A stretch of DNA of 54,266 nucleotides, from the NCBI GenBank assembly GCA_947177165.1, contig CAMWTP010000038.1:1-54266 (forward strand), read 5' to 3'. This document shows positions 54,049 through 54,266 of the stretch, in pieces. Numbering within the stretch: position 1 is the stretch's first letter; each line of letters begins with the position of its first letter. The stretch is from an uncultured Lachnospiraceae bacterium (lineage in GTDB: Bacteria > Bacillota > Clostridia > Lachnospirales > Lachnospiraceae). The notes under the pieces are model-generated. The model made no database searches. It was not told the DNA's origin and saw only the letters and a program-made list of their open reading frames with translations. Made by a program: the position numbers and the translations under genes.

Positions 54049-54266
54049 ATGGAAAAACGAAAACGAAACAACCAGCTTATTTTACGCCTGAGTGATGATG
54101 AGAAGTATATTTTGGACGCCAAATGCAAAAATGCAGAGTACAAGAACAAAAATGATTATCTTCGACATTTGATTTTGCATGGATATACTTACTTTGTAGA
54201 TTACTCGGAACTGCATGATTACAATGTCAATCTAAGCAGAATCAGCAAAAGCCTGAATCAGATAGC
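54049..54266 (+). CDS. MobC-like relaxosome protein, N-terminal part (cut by window end)
   Basis: 73 residues visible, no stop before the window end. KRNNQLILRLSDDEKYILD and NKNDYLRHLILHGYTYFVD give the N-terminal ribbon-helix-helix of MobC proteins, which bind oriT and help the relaxase open it; LHDYNVNLSRISKSLNQIA begins the conserved MobC tail. GGAGG 6 bases before ATG 54049. A MobA-type relaxase is expected next, outside the window. Confidence 0.85.
   Translation, partial: MEKRKRNNQLILRLSDDEKYILDAKCKNAEYKNKNDYLRHLILHGYTYFVDYSELHDYNVNLSRISKSLNQI

Overview
The window looks like chromosomal DNA from a motile, Gram-positive anaerobe of the Clostridia, most likely a Lachnospiraceae such as a Roseburia or Eubacterium relative. 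This rests on gene content and order (flagellin, FlaG, FliD, FliS and late-flagellar genes next to rplKA-rplJL-rpoBC and rpsL-rpsG-fusA-tuf), strong AAGGAGG ribosome sites, sigma-28 promoters of the form TAAN-N15/16-NNCGATAT, and one mobile element typical of gut clostridia. No rRNA or tRNA gene was seen.

Bases 1-29300 are a late-flagellar island. It holds the 3' end of one flagellin, six complete long flagellin-type genes (738, 5126, 6872, 8429 minus, 16785, 20018), a 113-residue flagellin reduced to its two conserved ends (19141), and the flaG-fliD-fliS-chaperone operon (10561-14395). It also holds four family-2 glycosyltransferases, a UDP-galactopyranose mutase, a second FliD-like protein (27869 minus) and a sigma-28-driven small coiled-coil protein (23424 minus). 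The flagellin at 16785 carries an HExxH...E zinc-protease insert (flagellinolysin type). Two flagellins (738, 6872) share a cysteine-containing insert. Several flagellin leaders fold into hairpins with GGA in the loop, including one that presents the ribosome site, which suggests CsrA-type translational control. The filament is therefore probably a glycosylated mosaic of several subunits, at least one of them enzymatic. A 629-residue protein of unknown function (2953) sits between two flagellins.

Bases 22740-23360 have no recognisable gene. They hold a palindromic repeat (a second copy lies at 10205) into which a 112-bp element with perfect 18-bp terminal inverted repeats and a 9-bp target duplication has inserted, followed by a candidate ~105-nt structured small RNA with its own promoter and terminator-like stem.

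Bases 29650-47960 are the conserved information-processing block: rpmG-secE-nusG, rplK-rplA, a CapA-like membrane protein, the L10 leader with rplJ-rplL, rpoB-rpoC, and rpsL-rpsG-fusA-tuf. Promoters and terminators or attenuators separate the subunits.

From just after the tuf terminator to the window end (about 47990-54266) lies the left part of an integrative mobilizable element, visibly more AT-rich. It carries a minus-strand operon of two HEPN-like proteins around an XRE repressor, and a divergent control region with three operator-like repeats over opposing promoters. To the right are xis-int, a replication-initiation-type protein, a ParM-like/ParR-like partition pair, a candidate oriT and the start of mobC. 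Its right end lies outside the window.
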